A stretch of DNA of 64,000 nt. It comes from CAWDDA01 sp963813345. Its GTDB lineage: Bacteria; Acidobacteriota; Blastocatellia; RBC074. Where the stretch lies: contig CAWEYR010000028.1 in assembly GCA_963813345.1 (NCBI GenBank), forward strand, positions 124,001 to 188,000. The letters are read 5' to 3'. Below are positions 8,193 through 17,458 of this stretch, piece after piece. A program made the translations under genes and the position numbers. Every line of letters starts with the position of its first letter. Positions within the stretch are counted from its first letter, which is position 1. The notes beneath the pieces are model-generated. The model was not told where the DNA came from, made no database searches, and saw only the letters and a list, made by a program, of their open reading frames with translations.

Positions 8193-9578
8193 CTACATCC
8201 CTCGAATCTGATTGAACACGTAGTAGCACATCAGCAGCACAATCACCGTCGCCGCGAACCACAGGCCTCCGGTTACAAGCCGGGACGGCCGGATCTCGCG
8301 CGGCAGGTGACGATGGCGAAGAACAAGAGTCCCGAGTGCGATGATGGGCAACATCGACGCCTGCGCAAGTCCTCCAGCCACGACCATCTTCACCGGTGAG
8401 GCAAATGTAAAATAGAGGATTACAGGAATGACGGTCAGAATTACGACCCAGACCTTGCGATATCTCAACCTCGCTGCATAGTCATCCGCAGAGAAGTATC
8501 CCATCAACCGAAACATATCTGCGAAAATTCGAGAGTGCGCAGCAGTCGCGGCGAAGATCGTTCCATAGAGAGTTGCGATTGCCCCAACATAAAAGAGCCA
8601 GAGTGACCACGGGCCCAGCGTCTGCGTGTAAGTATTCGAAAGAACCGAAATCATGTCCCCGGCTGCGGGAACCTTGCCCATCTTGTTCAAGACACCGGCG
8701 CCAAGCAGATAGAACGCGACCGTTGCGACCGTATAGACGATCATGGACGCAACAATGTCTACATTCATCACGCGAATCCATCCGCGTGCCCGCCTCTCCC
8801 ATTCCATTGTCTTCTCGCGTTTTCCGGAATAACGCGCGTAGCCCTTTTCGACGCACCAGTAGGGGTACATGAAGAGCTCACTTGCTCCGACTCCCGTGAT
8901 GCCAAACACCGCCACTGCTGTCGCCAGCCCCTGACCTGGCATTCGGAACTCGAAACCGCGCGCGAGCTCGCTCCAGCTGAAGCCCGGCGCTCGAGTCAAA
9001 ATCATCGCCGCGAGAAAGGTGAGCAATGTGAATAGTCCAACCTTGACCATCGCGAGCCGCTCAATGCGTTCATAGCCGCCTCCGATGAGTAACGCGAGCG
9101 TGAGCACGAAAATCAGCGGCACCCAGGCATTCACTGGCACTGACGGAATCACCAGATTCAGTACTTGCGCGACGCCGCCGAACATCGCGCCTACCTGCAA
9201 GAGCGTGAGCAGAACCATCGCTGCCCAGCACCAGACTACCCACGACACGCCCTTTCTCGGCCCGAATCGCGGCCCGGGCATTCTATTGAAGCTTTCGAGA
9301 CCCGTCTCGCCGGTAGCGATTACATAACGGCCCATCTCGGCCTGAACCGCAGGTTTTATCAGACAGCTGAGAACAATCATCCAGAGCGCAGCGTAACCCA
9401 CCTGAGCGCCAAGTGTAGTAGTGGCGATCAGCTCTCCTGAGCCGACAATCGATGCCGCGAGGATCATTCCCGGACCGATACGGCGAACGGTTTCAAACAC
9501 ACCAACAGGTGGCTCTGCAACGTCTTCCGGATCGAGCCGGTACGGATCTTTGCTTATCGACATAGGTTTCGCATTCAA
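8193..9578 (-). CDS. Nramp-like divalent metal transporter, variant motif
   Basis: A 461-residue membrane protein with about 11 hydrophobic segments and the Nramp (SLC11) layout. Where canonical Nramps have DPGN in TM1, this protein has GPGMILAASIVGSGELIATT, so the metal-binding Asp-Asn pair is replaced by Gly-Ser-Gly-Glu. In TM6 the MPH motif is replaced by LFMYPYW. It therefore belongs to an Nramp-related clade whose substrate may not be Mn2+ or Fe2+ (inference). It stands alone between an inverted repeat and a half-copy of the TTCAAGCTTTAGCTTG repeat. Confidence 0.82.
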   Translation of the reverse strand: MNAKPMSISKDPYRLDPEDVAEPPVGVFETVRRIGPGMILAASIVGSGELIATTTLGAQVGYAALWMIVLSCLIKPAVQAEMGRYVIATGETGLESFNRMPGPRFGPRKGVSWVVWCWAAMVLLTLLQVGAMFGGVAQVLNLVIPSVPVNAWVPLIFVLTLALLIGGGYERIERLAMVKVGLFTLLTFLAAMILTRAPGFSWSELARGFEFRMPGQGLATAVAVFGITGVGASELFMYPYWCVEKGYARYSGKREKTMEWERRARGWIRVMNVDIVASMIVYTVATVAFYLLGAGVLNKMGKVPAAGDMISVLSNTYTQTLGPWSLWLFYVGAIATLYGTIFAATAAHSRIFADMFRLMGYFSADDYAARLRYRKVWVVILTVIPVILYFTFASPVKMVVAGGLAQASMLPIIALGTLVLRHRHLPREIRPSRLVTGGLWFAATVIVLLMCYYVFNQIRGM

Positions 9579-9608
9579 CGGTCAAGTAACGCGTGACCTG
9601 ACGAGGTT

Positions 9609-9628
9609 TGAGTTCAAGCTTTAGCTTG
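9609..9628. repeat. Single arm of the TTCAAGCTTTAGCTTG repeat
   Basis: Only one arm (GAGTTCAAGCTTTAGCTTG) is present here, without the matching inverted arm. It may be a decayed copy. It lies between the Nramp-like gene start and the thioesterase stop. Confidence 0.6.
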
Positions 9629-10103
9629 TGGTTGAACACGAACCCCGTTGATTACTGGAGAGTTTTACTCTAAGCCTTCCTGCGTTGCTCTTTTGATACT
9701 CTTGGAGTAGTTCTCGCACTTCGGTTGGAAGTGGAATAGACCGGGATTCGCGGTAGTCAACCCACGCATTCACGCTCGTTCCAAGCGCGACCAGCGTATC
9801 AGTGTCCTTCTCAAACATCGCGTACCGCATTCTCACGCTGCTTCGACCCATTTCATCGATCAACAATCCCACATCAAGCTTTGCCGGATAGACCACCTGA
9901 CGCTTGAAGTCGCACGACGCCGATACGAGCATCGGCCCCTGCTCGGCTCCAAATTTTCCACGAATCCCCACCTTATTCAGAAAGTCGATCCGTACCTGCT
10001 CGCAATAGGTAAAATAGACAGCATTGTTGACGTGACGCTGCGAGTCCATGTCGCTCCAGCGAACGTCAACCTCAATCCAGAAAGTGCAGTCGTCACGTTT
10101 CAA
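9621..10103 (-). CDS. Acyl-CoA thioesterase (hotdog fold)
   Basis: A 160-residue single-hotdog protein of the 4HBT/YbgC-FadM type: EVDVRWSDMDSQRHVNNAVYFTYCEQVRIDFL carries the catalytic Asp (WSDMD) and the HVNN motif, and the strand pattern that follows is typical. It hydrolyses acyl-CoA thioesters. Its start overlaps the stop of the acyl-CoA ligase by 4 bases, so the pair is translationally coupled and probably works on the same acyl pool. The last residues run into a half-repeat. Confidence 0.88.
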   Translation of the reverse strand: MKRDDCTFWIEVDVRWSDMDSQRHVNNAVYFTYCEQVRIDFLNKVGIRGKFGAEQGPMLVSASCDFKRQVVYPAKLDVGLLIDEMGRSSVRMRYAMFEKDTDTLVALGTSVNAWVDYRESRSIPLPTEVRELLQEYQKSNAGRLRVKLSSNQRGSCSTTS

Positions 10104-11693
10104 AGGCCAAGCTCCCTTTCGTGATTCTCACGCAGTATGAACTTTTGAATCTTGCCAGATGCGGTCATAGGATAGTCCTCGACAAACTTCACATAGTGCG
10201 GGACTTTGAAGCGGGCAATCCTGCCACGGCAAAAACTGCGAACCTCTTCCTCCGTTAATTCTGCTCCTGGCTTCAGTCGAATCGCTGCGGCTACCTCCTC
10301 GCCAAAGAAGTGACTCTTGACTGCATAGACATAAGCATCGGCAATCGCGGTGTGTTGTCTCAATACGTCCTCGATCTCTTTCGGCGCGATGTTTTCACCA
10401 CCTCTGATGATCAGGTCCTTGATGCGTCCTGTGATCTTCACGTAGCCATCGGCATCAATCGCCGCCTGATCTCCTGTCCTCAGCCAGCCTTCAGAATCGA
10501 TCGCCTGCTCTGTCGCCTTCTGGTTCTTGTAATACCCGAGCATTACGTTGTATCCGCGCACACATAATTCTCCCGGCTCATCGATTCCGACCTGGTTTCC
10601 GGATACCAGGGTCCACGATCTTCACTTCCATCTCAGGAAGGACCTTGCCGACGGTGGTCGTGCGGTGCTCGATCGTATCCTCTCGAGGCGTTTGCGTGAT
10701 CCCAGGAGACGCTTCCGTCAATCCATAAATAATGGTGATCTCGCGCAGATTCATTTCATCGATTGCGCGCCTCATCAGCACTTCAGGACAGAGGGCGCCA
10801 GCCATTACCCCGGTCCTCAGCGACGAGAGTTCGAATTTCGAAAAGTCCGGATGATCCATTTCCGCCAGAAACATCGTCGGAACACCGTAAACAGAAGTGC
10901 ACCGCTCCTCGGCGATCGCTTCAAGAACGCGCCTCGGCTCAAAGTGATCAACCATCACCATACAAGCGCCGTGTGTATAGGCGCCCAGAACTCCAATCAC
11001 GCATCCGAAGCAATGAAAGAGCGGCACGCAAAGACACAACCGGTCGGCAGGTGTGTAAGCCAGACCGCGGCCGAGCCAGTAGCCGTTATTGACAATATTG
11101 CGGCTCGACAACATAACACCCTTCGGAAATCCCGTCGTCCCCGAGGTGTATTGCATGTTGATCACGTCATCGATCTGGACTCTGCTCGAACACGCCTCAA
11201 GATCGGCTTCGCTTACGCCTCGAGCCAGCCCGCGCAAATCGTCAAACGGCATCGCACCCGGAACGATTTCGTCTCCAATGAAAATGACCCTTTTGAGTTT
11301 TTCGAATGCTCCTATCTCTCTGAGAGCAGCGACATAGTCCACATCGCGGTGGCCGCGGATGGTAACGACCGTCTCCGTCTCGCTCTGATCGAGCATGTAG
11401 TTGACCTCGGCAGCGCGAAGCGAAGTATTGACCGTGACAAGCACCGCACCGATCTTCGCGAGAGCGAACTGGAGCACTACCCATTCAGGAACATTCGTTG
11501 CCCAGATGGCGACACGATCGCCCGGTGCTACTCCGGCAGCGATAAGACCGCGAGCGATGAGGTTTGCTTCAGCTTCCAGCTCAGAGAAGCTCAGTCGCCA
11601 TCCGCGCTCGCGATGGACGAGGGCTTCGTTGCCCGGCAAATCGCGCGCGAGAAGCGTGAGCAAACCACCGACTGTGACATCTCGATAGCTCAT
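10100..11693 (-). CDS. Acyl-CoA synthetase, AMP-binding (frameshifted)
   Basis: A fatty-acid/carboxylate CoA ligase of the ANL superfamily, about 530 residues when joined. The N-terminal part has the P-loop MQYTSGTTGFPKGVMLSSRN and YGLTEASP. The C-terminal part has TGDQAAIDADGYVKITGRIKDLIIRGGENI, PKEIEDVL and the catalytic Lys in TASGKIQKFILRE. The frame breaks near 10580-10610 in the stretch before the conserved ELCVRGYNVMLGY, and one base restores it. The gene is upstream of, and overlaps, the thioesterase. A long open frame on the opposite strand is a shadow. Confidence 0.88.
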
Positions 11694-11724
11694 AGAAGAA
11701 GGCGGTCAGGGGTCAGGGCAGTTT

Positions 11725-11783
11725 GGAGTTCAAGCTTTAGCTTGGGCTTACACTGAAACGCCCAAGCTGAAGCTTGAACTCCA
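11725..11783. repeat. Palindromic hairpin repeat, TTCAAGCTTTAGCTTG family
   Basis: GGAGTTCAAGCTTTAGCTTG and its inverted partner AAGCTGAAGCTTGAACTCC, preceded by a GGTCAGGGGTCAGGG tract at 11704-11719. It occupies the gap between the CoA ligase start and the deoxyhypusine-synthase-like stop. Confidence 0.8.
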
Positions 11784-11791
11784 ACTCCCTC

Positions 11792-12886
11792 CTACTTCCT
11801 TACGGATTTTTCGTACTCGGATCTCAGTAACGCCATCGTTTCACCGAGGTGATCGTAGAGACGCTTAAGGGGTCTCGGCTCGCGCTTCGCCAGGGCGTAC
11901 GCAGTTACCAGCGGCAACCCTATCGTCGCATCAACATAAGCCACGACCGTGTCCGGAAGCTGATCAGGATCGATCTTGCCCCAGCTTACCGCCTCACTTG
12001 GAGTCGCTCCCGAGAGGCCTCCCGTGTCGGGCCGGGCATCGGTCAGCTGAAGGAAGTAGTCGTGACCCTTCTCTTCAATACCAAGAACTTCCTGAATCTG
12101 AGGCTCGGTCTGAAGCGCAAAATTCTTCGGGCTGCCGCCGCCACAAATGAAGATCGCAGAACGCCCTCCGGTCCGCTTCGCAGCAAGCACTATGGCAGCA
12201 GTCTCGTTGACATCCGCCGAAGGATTGATCCTTAACTTGCTGCCTTGAAGTTCCTTTGCAGCTACATTCATCCCGATCGAGCTGTCACCCGGTGATGATG
12301 TATAGACTGGCACCCCTGCACGATACGCCGCGGCAAGCAGAGACTGGTTCTCGAGATTCAATACGCGCTCACGCTCAGCAACATATTTGCCGCAGAGATA
12401 ATGAAACTCGGCCGTTGACATCTCTTTCTGAAACTCGTGAGCATCAATGATCTCGCGGAAGAACGCATCAGTCGAAAGCAGGACCTCATAGTCGAAGAAG
12501 ATGTCGTAGATGCGAACTACGCCTTCCTCTCGCAGCACGACATCGCTTGTCTGCGGGTTTCCCCGGTGCATAGCGAGGCCCAGACCGAAATGGGTGTCGT
12601 GATAAAGATTCGCGCCTGTCGAGATGATCCAGTCGACAAAACCGGCTTCGATGAGCGGAATGATCGCCGAAATACCGAGGCCAGCGGGTGTGAGCGCTCC
12701 AGTGAGCGTCAGGCCCACAGTCACATTCTCGTCGAGCATCTTGCCGGCAAAAAGCTGCGCTGCCTCACGAAGGCGTGCGGCATTGTACGATTGGAAGTTG
12801 TTCTCAATCAGCCCAACTATAGATGTGTCGCGTTTAATCGGTGCGGGCGCAATCCGCTGCCCTTGAAGATACTTGCTGCGCGTCAT
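11792..12886 (-). CDS. Deoxyhypusine synthase family protein
   Basis: A 364-residue protein of the DHS family, NAD-dependent enzymes that transfer the aminobutyl group of spermidine. The NAD fold segments (LTGALTPAGLG, WIISTGANLYHDTHF, IFICGGGSPKNF) are present. The catalytic Lys motif is intact: SGATPSEAVSWGKIDP, with Lys304 matching the essential lysine of eukaryotic DHS. Bacteria lack eIF5A, and bacterial members are thought to make homospermidine or other polyamines, or to be uncharacterised. No polyamine gene is adjacent, so the substrate is open. The next gene upstream on this strand is an LD-carboxypeptidase, with 22 bases between. Confidence 0.88.
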   Translation of the reverse strand: MTRSKYLQGQRIAPAPIKRDTSIVGLIENNFQSYNAARLREAAQLFAGKMLDENVTVGLTLTGALTPAGLGISAIIPLIEAGFVDWIISTGANLYHDTHFGLGLAMHRGNPQTSDVVLREEGVVRIYDIFFDYEVLLSTDAFFREIIDAHEFQKEMSTAEFHYLCGKYVAERERVLNLENQSLLAAAYRAGVPVYTSSPGDSSIGMNVAAKELQGSKLRINPSADVNETAAIVLAAKRTGGRSAIFICGGGSPKNFALQTEPQIQEVLGIEEKGHDYFLQLTDARPDTGGLSGATPSEAVSWGKIDPDQLPDTVVAYVDATIGLPLVTAYALAKREPRPLKRLYDHLGETMALLRSEYEKSVRK

Positions 12887-12908
12887 TCATTCCCCCTCTG
12901 CAGTCTAA

Positions 12909-13847
12909 TCAAACCACCGCAGCTTCGTCTATCTGCAATACCGGAAACGACGGATCGAATGTTGCTCGCACGCCAAGAGGAAGAGTCAGATTGCCGCGGG
13001 GACTGTGGCCGCTCTCGAGACCCCAGGCAACCGGGACACCAAGCTCCTGCGTGCACGTGGCGAGAACGTCTTCGATTGCGTATCCCTGATCGGCCGTCTG
13101 AATGCACTCAGTCATTTCGCCAAAGATGATGGCCTTCACCCCGTCGAATTTTCCCGCGAGTTTCAACTGGGTCAGCATCCGGTCAATTGCAAACGGTCGA
13201 GCCAGAGTATCCTCGAGAAACAGAATCGAATCTCGTGTATCCAGCTCGTACGGTGTCGCAAGAAGTGCATTGATAAGCGTCAGACAGCCACCGAGCAGTG
13301 GGCCCGAAACCGCTGCGGAGTCCGCTCCGTGAAGTATCTGCAGACCCCGGCTTTGAATCTGCCCCATCGGTTCGCGCGACGTGATTGCATTCATCAGCGT
13401 CTGTTCGTCGAAATGGTCCGATCCACCCTCCAGGTCCTTGGCCACCATCGGCCCATGAAAGGTGACCAATCCAAGAAGTTTGTAAAGATAGAGGTGAAGC
13501 GCGGTGATATCACTGTAGCCGACGAAGATCTTGGGATTCTTCTTGATTACAGAATCATCGAGAAGGTCAAAGATTCTCATTGAACCGTAGCCGCCGCGTG
13601 CTGCCCATATTGCTTTGACCTCAGGGTCTTCGAAAGCAGACATCAATTCGCGCGCTCTCCGTTCATCCGACCCTGCGGTGTATCGATTTCTGGACAGAAT
13701 CTGCGGGTCATAGCGCGAGCGAAACCCAAGACGCTCGAGTTCGGCGATCCCACGTGCCAGACGGTCCGCTTTGAGATTGCTTGCCGGCGCTATCACGGCA
13801 ATGAGATCGCCGGGTGCAAGCGCGCCGGGTTTTACAAGTCGTTTCAT
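12909..13847 (-). CDS. LD-carboxypeptidase (peptidase S66)
   Basis: A 312-residue serine peptidase of the LdcA/MccF family that trims the terminal D-alanine from muropeptide tetrapeptides in the cytoplasm during peptidoglycan recycling. The catalytic triad is visible: Ser112 in VGYSDITALH, Glu211 in LFLEDT and His280 in ESGHSPRG. WAARGGYGSMR (81-91) is the family's conserved glycine-rich turn. There is no signal peptide, in keeping with a cytosolic site. It precedes the DHS-like gene on the same strand. Confidence 0.92.
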   Translation of the reverse strand: MKRLVKPGALAPGDLIAVIAPASNLKADRLARGIAELERLGFRSRYDPQILSRNRYTAGSDERRARELMSAFEDPEVKAIWAARGGYGSMRIFDLLDDSVIKKNPKIFVGYSDITALHLYLYKLLGLVTFHGPMVAKDLEGGSDHFDEQTLMNAITSREPMGQIQSRGLQILHGADSAAVSGPLLGGCLTLINALLATPYELDTRDSILFLEDTLARPFAIDRMLTQLKLAGKFDGVKAIIFGEMTECIQTADQGYAIEDVLATCTQELGVPVAWGLESGHSPRGNLTLPLGVRATFDPSFPVLQIDEAAVV

Positions 13848-13874
13848 AGACGCCCTGATGCTGCTGATATTAGA

Positions 13875-14252
13875 ATGACCATCGATTCTATGGCTATACT
13901 ATCTGGCGAGTATCTCAACTTTGAAAGCTATCGCAAAAACGGCGCTGCGATCCGCACACCAATGTGGTTTGCCGAGTCCGGCCGTTCGATCTACGTCTAC
14001 ACGCTGACGAATACGCCGAAGGTGAAGCGCGTGCATAACAACCCGAAAGTGCGGATAGCGCCGTGTGACTTGCGCGGTAATCTCAAAGGCGAATGGATCA
14101 ACGCAAAAGCTCAGATTGTCGATGAAGACGAGGCAATTCGCGGTCACGCCCTTCTTCGAAAGAAATACGGTTGGAAGAAAGGCATCGGAGACTTCTATAG
14201 CCGTCTCGTTGGCCGCAAGCGCACCGTAATCCGCATCGATCCAGGCATGTAA
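13875..14252 (+). CDS. PPOX-class flavin/F420-type oxidoreductase
   Basis: A 125-residue split-barrel protein of the pyridoxamine-5-phosphate oxidase-like family: RKNGAAIRTPMWFAES, IYVYTLTNTPKVKRVHNNPKVRIAPCDLRG and WINAKAQIV match the group usually annotated as PPOX-class F420-dependent. The cofactor (FMN, F420 or haem) cannot be fixed from sequence. The stop is followed within 10 bases by a hairpin repeat that can serve as terminator. Confidence 0.82.
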   Translation: MTIDSMAILSGEYLNFESYRKNGAAIRTPMWFAESGRSIYVYTLTNTPKVKRVHNNPKVRIAPCDLRGNLKGEWINAKAQIVDEDEAIRGHALLRKKYGWKKGIGDFYSRLVGRKRTVIRIDPGM

Positions 14253-14261
14253 TGTAGGGTA

Positions 14262-14324
14262 CGTTGTACCGCCTTCAGGCGGAATCTTCGCGTTGCAACC
14301 ATTCCGCCTGAAGGCGACTACATG
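14262..14324. repeat. Inverted repeat, CCGCCTTCAGGCGG family
   Basis: Arms GTTGTACCGCCTTCAGGCGG and ATTCCGCCTGAAGGCGACTAC are inverted, and each arm is itself a short palindrome (CCGCCT-TC-AGGCGG). Related copies lie at 50364-50392 and 61999-62053. It sits between the convergent PPOX and MFS genes. Confidence 0.75.
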
Positions 14325-15465
14325 CCTGGACACAAGCACGACATATACGACCAGCAGAAGCACCAGATCCTGCAAGTATCGTGAACATCATGACTCGTGG
14401 GCCTATCGACTCAAACATCTGCCCGATGAGTAACGGAACGATCATCCCTCCAACGCTTCCGCCTACTATAAGAAACCCCGTAATCTGGCCCGTGATCCTC
14501 ATTCGCCGTTCTGCGAAGGTCAGCGCCGTAGGGTAGATCGACGCCATCGATAGCCCGGCACAAACGGTCGCGACAGTGATGGCAGTGATCGATGTCGGCC
14601 AAATGATCGCGATCCCAATACTCACAAAACAGCCGGCAAGGTCCGCCAGAAGTATCGCACGAGGTCTGAAGCGCGCTCCAATCGGCACGCCCAGTAGTCT
14701 TCCGATCGTCAGCGATCCCCAGAAGAGCGACGTCAGATATGCTGCCATCGATTCGTTGCCGATGTTCAACTTGAGCACGTAGCTGTAAATCCAGCTTCCC
14801 CAGCTCACTTCCGCACCAATGTAGAGACAGAGCAGAAGAGCGATCAGAAATACAAGCCAGTAATTGCTTTTTCCTCCACTCGGCCGGTCTTCGGTTTCTA
14901 CCGTTGCACTTTGAGGGCTCGCGAGCCGAAGCAGCAGTATCGCCGCGGGCAGGATGAGAACTGCGAGCACAAAATAGGGCATTCGAACGGCGTTGTTGCT
15001 CGAGAGAGTGCGAGCGATGATCAAAGGGGAAATAAAACCACCCACGCCATACGAAAAGTGGAGCGCATTCATGAAAGGCGCGACGCGACTTCCGTGCACC
15101 CAAACCATCAACGCATTCCCGCCCACACCAAGCGCGCCTTCTGCAGTTCCCAGGACGAGCATGACTGTCAGCAGGAGCGGAAGTTCATCGACCAGGGGCA
15201 TCGTTGCCATCGCGGCTGAGACGGCAACAATTGTACCGGCCATTACCGAATGACCAGGCAGACGATCATAGAATCTCCCGCCGAAAAGTGATCCAAGAAG
15301 AAAGCCAAAAGAGCGAACCGTGAAAAGAAAACTGATATCGCTGACAGTCGAACGGGTCTGCTGCGCAAGACCAGGAAGTGTCGGTCCCAGAGAAGCCATC
15401 GCCATTCCAAGAGCAGCGAAGGCGATGAAGTAGGCAACGGTTTGAGCAGTCTTGTTATTTGTCAT
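14275..15465 (-). CDS. MFS sugar-type transporter
   Basis: About 396 residues with 12 hydrophobic segments, beginning MTNNKTAQTVAYFIAFAALG at 15465. The open frame continues upstream to 16053, but that part is only the antisense of eda. The segment GMAMASLGPTLPGLAQQ and the motif GGRFYDRLPG resemble the FucP/glucose-galactose branch. It diverges from eda and the sugar kinase across 66 bases, so it probably imports the sugar acid or hexose that they process. The last residues (from about GASAGRICRA) run into a hairpin repeat and may be out of frame. Confidence 0.85.
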   Translation of the reverse strand: MTNNKTAQTVAYFIAFAALGMAMASLGPTLPGLAQQTRSTVSDISFLFTVRSFGFLLGSLFGGRFYDRLPGHSVMAGTIVAVSAAMATMPLVDELPLLLTVMLVLGTAEGALGVGGNALMVWVHGSRVAPFMNALHFSYGVGGFISPLIIARTLSSNNAVRMPYFVLAVLILPAAILLLRLASPQSATVETEDRPSGGKSNYWLVFLIALLLCLYIGAEVSWGSWIYSYVLKLNIGNESMAAYLTSLFWGSLTIGRLLGVPIGARFRPRAILLADLAGCFVSIGIAIIWPTSITAITVATVCAGLSMASIYPTALTFAERRMRITGQITGFLIVGGSVGGMIVPLLIGQMFESIGPRVMMFTILAGSGASAGRICRACVQACSRLQAEWLQREDSA

Positions 15466-15531
15466 TGAGGTACAAACGCGACATCCTACCATTTCAAGTT
15501 CAATAAGGAGAATGGTAGATTCACCTTTGTC

Positions 15532-16170
15532 ATGAAATCGACAATCTATGATCGACTCCGCGCAATCAGAATCATTCCAGTCATCACGCTCGCAAAGTTG
15601 GATAATGCGATTCCTCTGGCAGAAAGCCTGCTCGCAGGAGGGCTGCCCTGCGCCGAGATTACGTTCCGGACCGAAGTGGCGGCTGACGCGATACACGCTA
15701 TCGCGAAACGTCATCCGAAACTGCTGCTGGGAGCGGGCACGGTCCTCTCGAGCAACGACGCTGATCGAGCCATCGACGCTGGTGCGCAGTTTATCGTTTC
15801 TCCCGGATCCAACCCGCACGTAATTGACCACTGTATCTCGCGGAATGTGCCGATTTTTCCAGGTGTCGCCACACCTACCGAGGTCGAGCTCGCGCTCTCT
15901 CACGGCATCGGCGTGCTGAAGTTCTTCCCGGCTGAAGCGATAGGTGGCGTCAAGCTCCTCAAAGCACTGGCAGGTCCATTCCCGAATGTCAGATTCATCC
16001 CAACCGGAGGCATTGACGCAGGGAACCTCGGTGAATACCTTGCGATCCCGCAAGTTCTGGCCTGCGGCGGAAGTTGGATGGTCAAATCGGAATGGTTGAA
16101 TAACGGCGACTTCGACCGTGTGCGTAAAGCGGCGGCCGAGGCAGTAGGTCTCGCAGCGAAAACAGGATGA
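15532..16170 (+). CDS. eda: 2-dehydro-3-deoxy-phosphogluconate aldolase
   Basis: A 212-residue class I KDPG/KHG aldolase that cleaves KDPG to pyruvate and glyceraldehyde 3-phosphate in the Entner-Doudoroff and uronate pathways. The markers are GGLPCAEITFRT (Glu), LLGAGTVLS, QFIVSPGSNP, the Schiff-base Lys in GVLKFFPAEAIGG, and FIPTGGID. Its stop overlaps the start of the sugar kinase by 4 bases (ATGA), so the two are coupled and act in sequence. Confidence 0.95.
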   Translation: MKSTIYDRLRAIRIIPVITLAKLDNAIPLAESLLAGGLPCAEITFRTEVAADAIHAIAKRHPKLLLGAGTVLSSNDADRAIDAGAQFIVSPGSNPHVIDHCISRNVPIFPGVATPTEVELALSHGIGVLKFFPAEAIGGVKLLKALAGPFPNVRFIPTGGIDAGNLGEYLAIPQVLACGGSWMVKSEWLNNGDFDRVRKAAAEAVGLAAKTG

Positions 16171-17276
16171 ACACAGCGAAAACCCTTAACATCAAATCCC
16201 GAACTGACTGCCGGTGGGATCTCGTCGCACTTGGAGAAGTTATGTTACGGCTCGATCCGGGCGACGAGCGGGTCGCGACAGCGCGCTCATTTCGCGTCTG
16301 GGAGGGCGGAGGCGAGTACAACGTGGCGCGCGGGCTGAAGCGTTGCTTCGGTCTGAGGACGGCTGTCGTCACGGCGCTCGCCGACAATCCTGTTGGTCGA
16401 CTTGTTGAAGACCTGATGTTGCAGGGGGGTGTTGATCTCTCGCATCTGAGCTGGATGAAATATGACGGAGTCGGCCGTACGGTGCGCAACGGTCTCAACT
16501 TTACTGAGCGAGGCTATGGCGTGCGCGCGGCGCTTGGATGTTCGGACCGAGGTCACACGGCGGTGTCACATCTCAAGCCCGGTGACATCGACTGGGAAAG
16601 GATCTTCGGGGACGAAGGCGCTCGATGGTTTCACACGGGCGGTATTTTCTGCGCTTTGTCCGAGACGACTCCGGACGTGGCGCGCGAAGCCATGGAGACG
16701 GCACGCAAACACGGGACGATCATTTCTTACGATCTCAACTTCAGGCCATCGCTCTGGCAGTCATTCGGCGGAAGCGCTCGTGCCCAGGAGGTGAACCGCA
16801 GTCTTGCACCACTGATCGATGTGATGCTCGGCAACGAAGAGGATTTTACGGCCGCTCTCGGCTTCAAGGTCGAAGGACTCGACGAGCATTTGTCGAAACT
16901 TGACGCGGCGAACTTCAAACGAATGATCGCAGAAGCAGTGCGCGCCTATCCGAACTTCGGCGTTGTTGCCACTACACTTCGAAACGCGAAAACGGCAACC
17001 ATCAATGACTGGGGAGCAATTTGCTATGCCGATGGCAGATTCTTCGAAGCCCCGTTGCGCGAGAACCTTGAGATTCTGGATCGCGTAGGCGGAGGAGACT
17101 CGTTCGCATCAGGTCTGATCTACGGATTCCTGACCGATCAGGGCGCGCAGCGTGCCGTCGAGTATGGTGCTGCGCACGGAGCGCTCGCGATGACGACTCC
17201 CGGAGATACCTCGATGGCAACGCTGGCTGAAGTCGAAAAAGTAATGAAGGGTGGAAGTGCTCGAGTAGAGCGATAG
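16167..17276 (+). CDS. kdgK: PfkB-family sugar kinase (probable KDG kinase)
   Basis: A 369-residue ribokinase-family kinase. GEVMLRLDPGDERV at the N-terminus, GGGEYNVARGLKRCFG (substrate-binding glycines) and VGGGDSFASGLIYGF (PfkB signature with the catalytic Asp) are clear. Coupling with eda points to 2-keto-3-deoxygluconate as substrate, making KDPG for the aldolase; this is a context inference, because the family is broad. 369 residues is longer than typical KDG kinases (about 310), with an insertion near residues 225-270. Confidence 0.85.
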   Translation: MNTAKTLNIKSRTDCRWDLVALGEVMLRLDPGDERVATARSFRVWEGGGEYNVARGLKRCFGLRTAVVTALADNPVGRLVEDLMLQGGVDLSHLSWMKYDGVGRTVRNGLNFTERGYGVRAALGCSDRGHTAVSHLKPGDIDWERIFGDEGARWFHTGGIFCALSETTPDVAREAMETARKHGTIISYDLNFRPSLWQSFGGSARAQEVNRSLAPLIDVMLGNEEDFTAALGFKVEGLDEHLSKLDAANFKRMIAEAVRAYPNFGVVATTLRNAKTATINDWGAICYADGRFFEAPLRENLEILDRVGGGDSFASGLIYGFLTDQGAQRAVEYGAAHGALAMTTPGDTSMATLAEVEKVMKGGSARVER

Positions 17277-17320
17277 GATCGAGCGGGAGATTCACCGGCA
17301 GAGAGTCAGAGTGCTCAGAG

Positions 17321-17433
17321 GAGGGGGGATCGAGGGTTTGAGTTTCGAGACTTCTGAGATTGCATTTTCATCAAGGTTCTGGAATGATGAAAGACAAGCT
17401 GAAGTCTTGAATCTCAAAACCTCCGATCCCTTC
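17321..17433. repeat. Long imperfect inverted repeat
   Basis: GGGGGATCGAGGGTTTGAG with TTTCGAGACTTC on the left is complementary to GAAGTCTTGAATCTCAAAAC with CTCCGATCCC on the right. It lies between the convergent sugar kinase and cytochrome c peroxidase genes. Confidence 0.65.
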
Positions 17434-17458
17434 TCTGACACCCTGCATCCCTGCGTGA

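Noticed and set aside
10548..11756. Long plus-strand open frame of about 400 codons
   Set aside because: It is antisense to the acyl-CoA ligase, has no protein motifs, and is an artefact of codon bias on the other strand.
12437..13129. Plus-strand frame of about 230 codons
   Set aside because: Antisense to the DHS-like and LD-carboxypeptidase genes, with no motif.
15466..16053. N-terminal 200-residue extension of the MFS transporter
   Set aside because: It is the reverse strand of eda; the transporter has a clear start with its first membrane segment at 15465.
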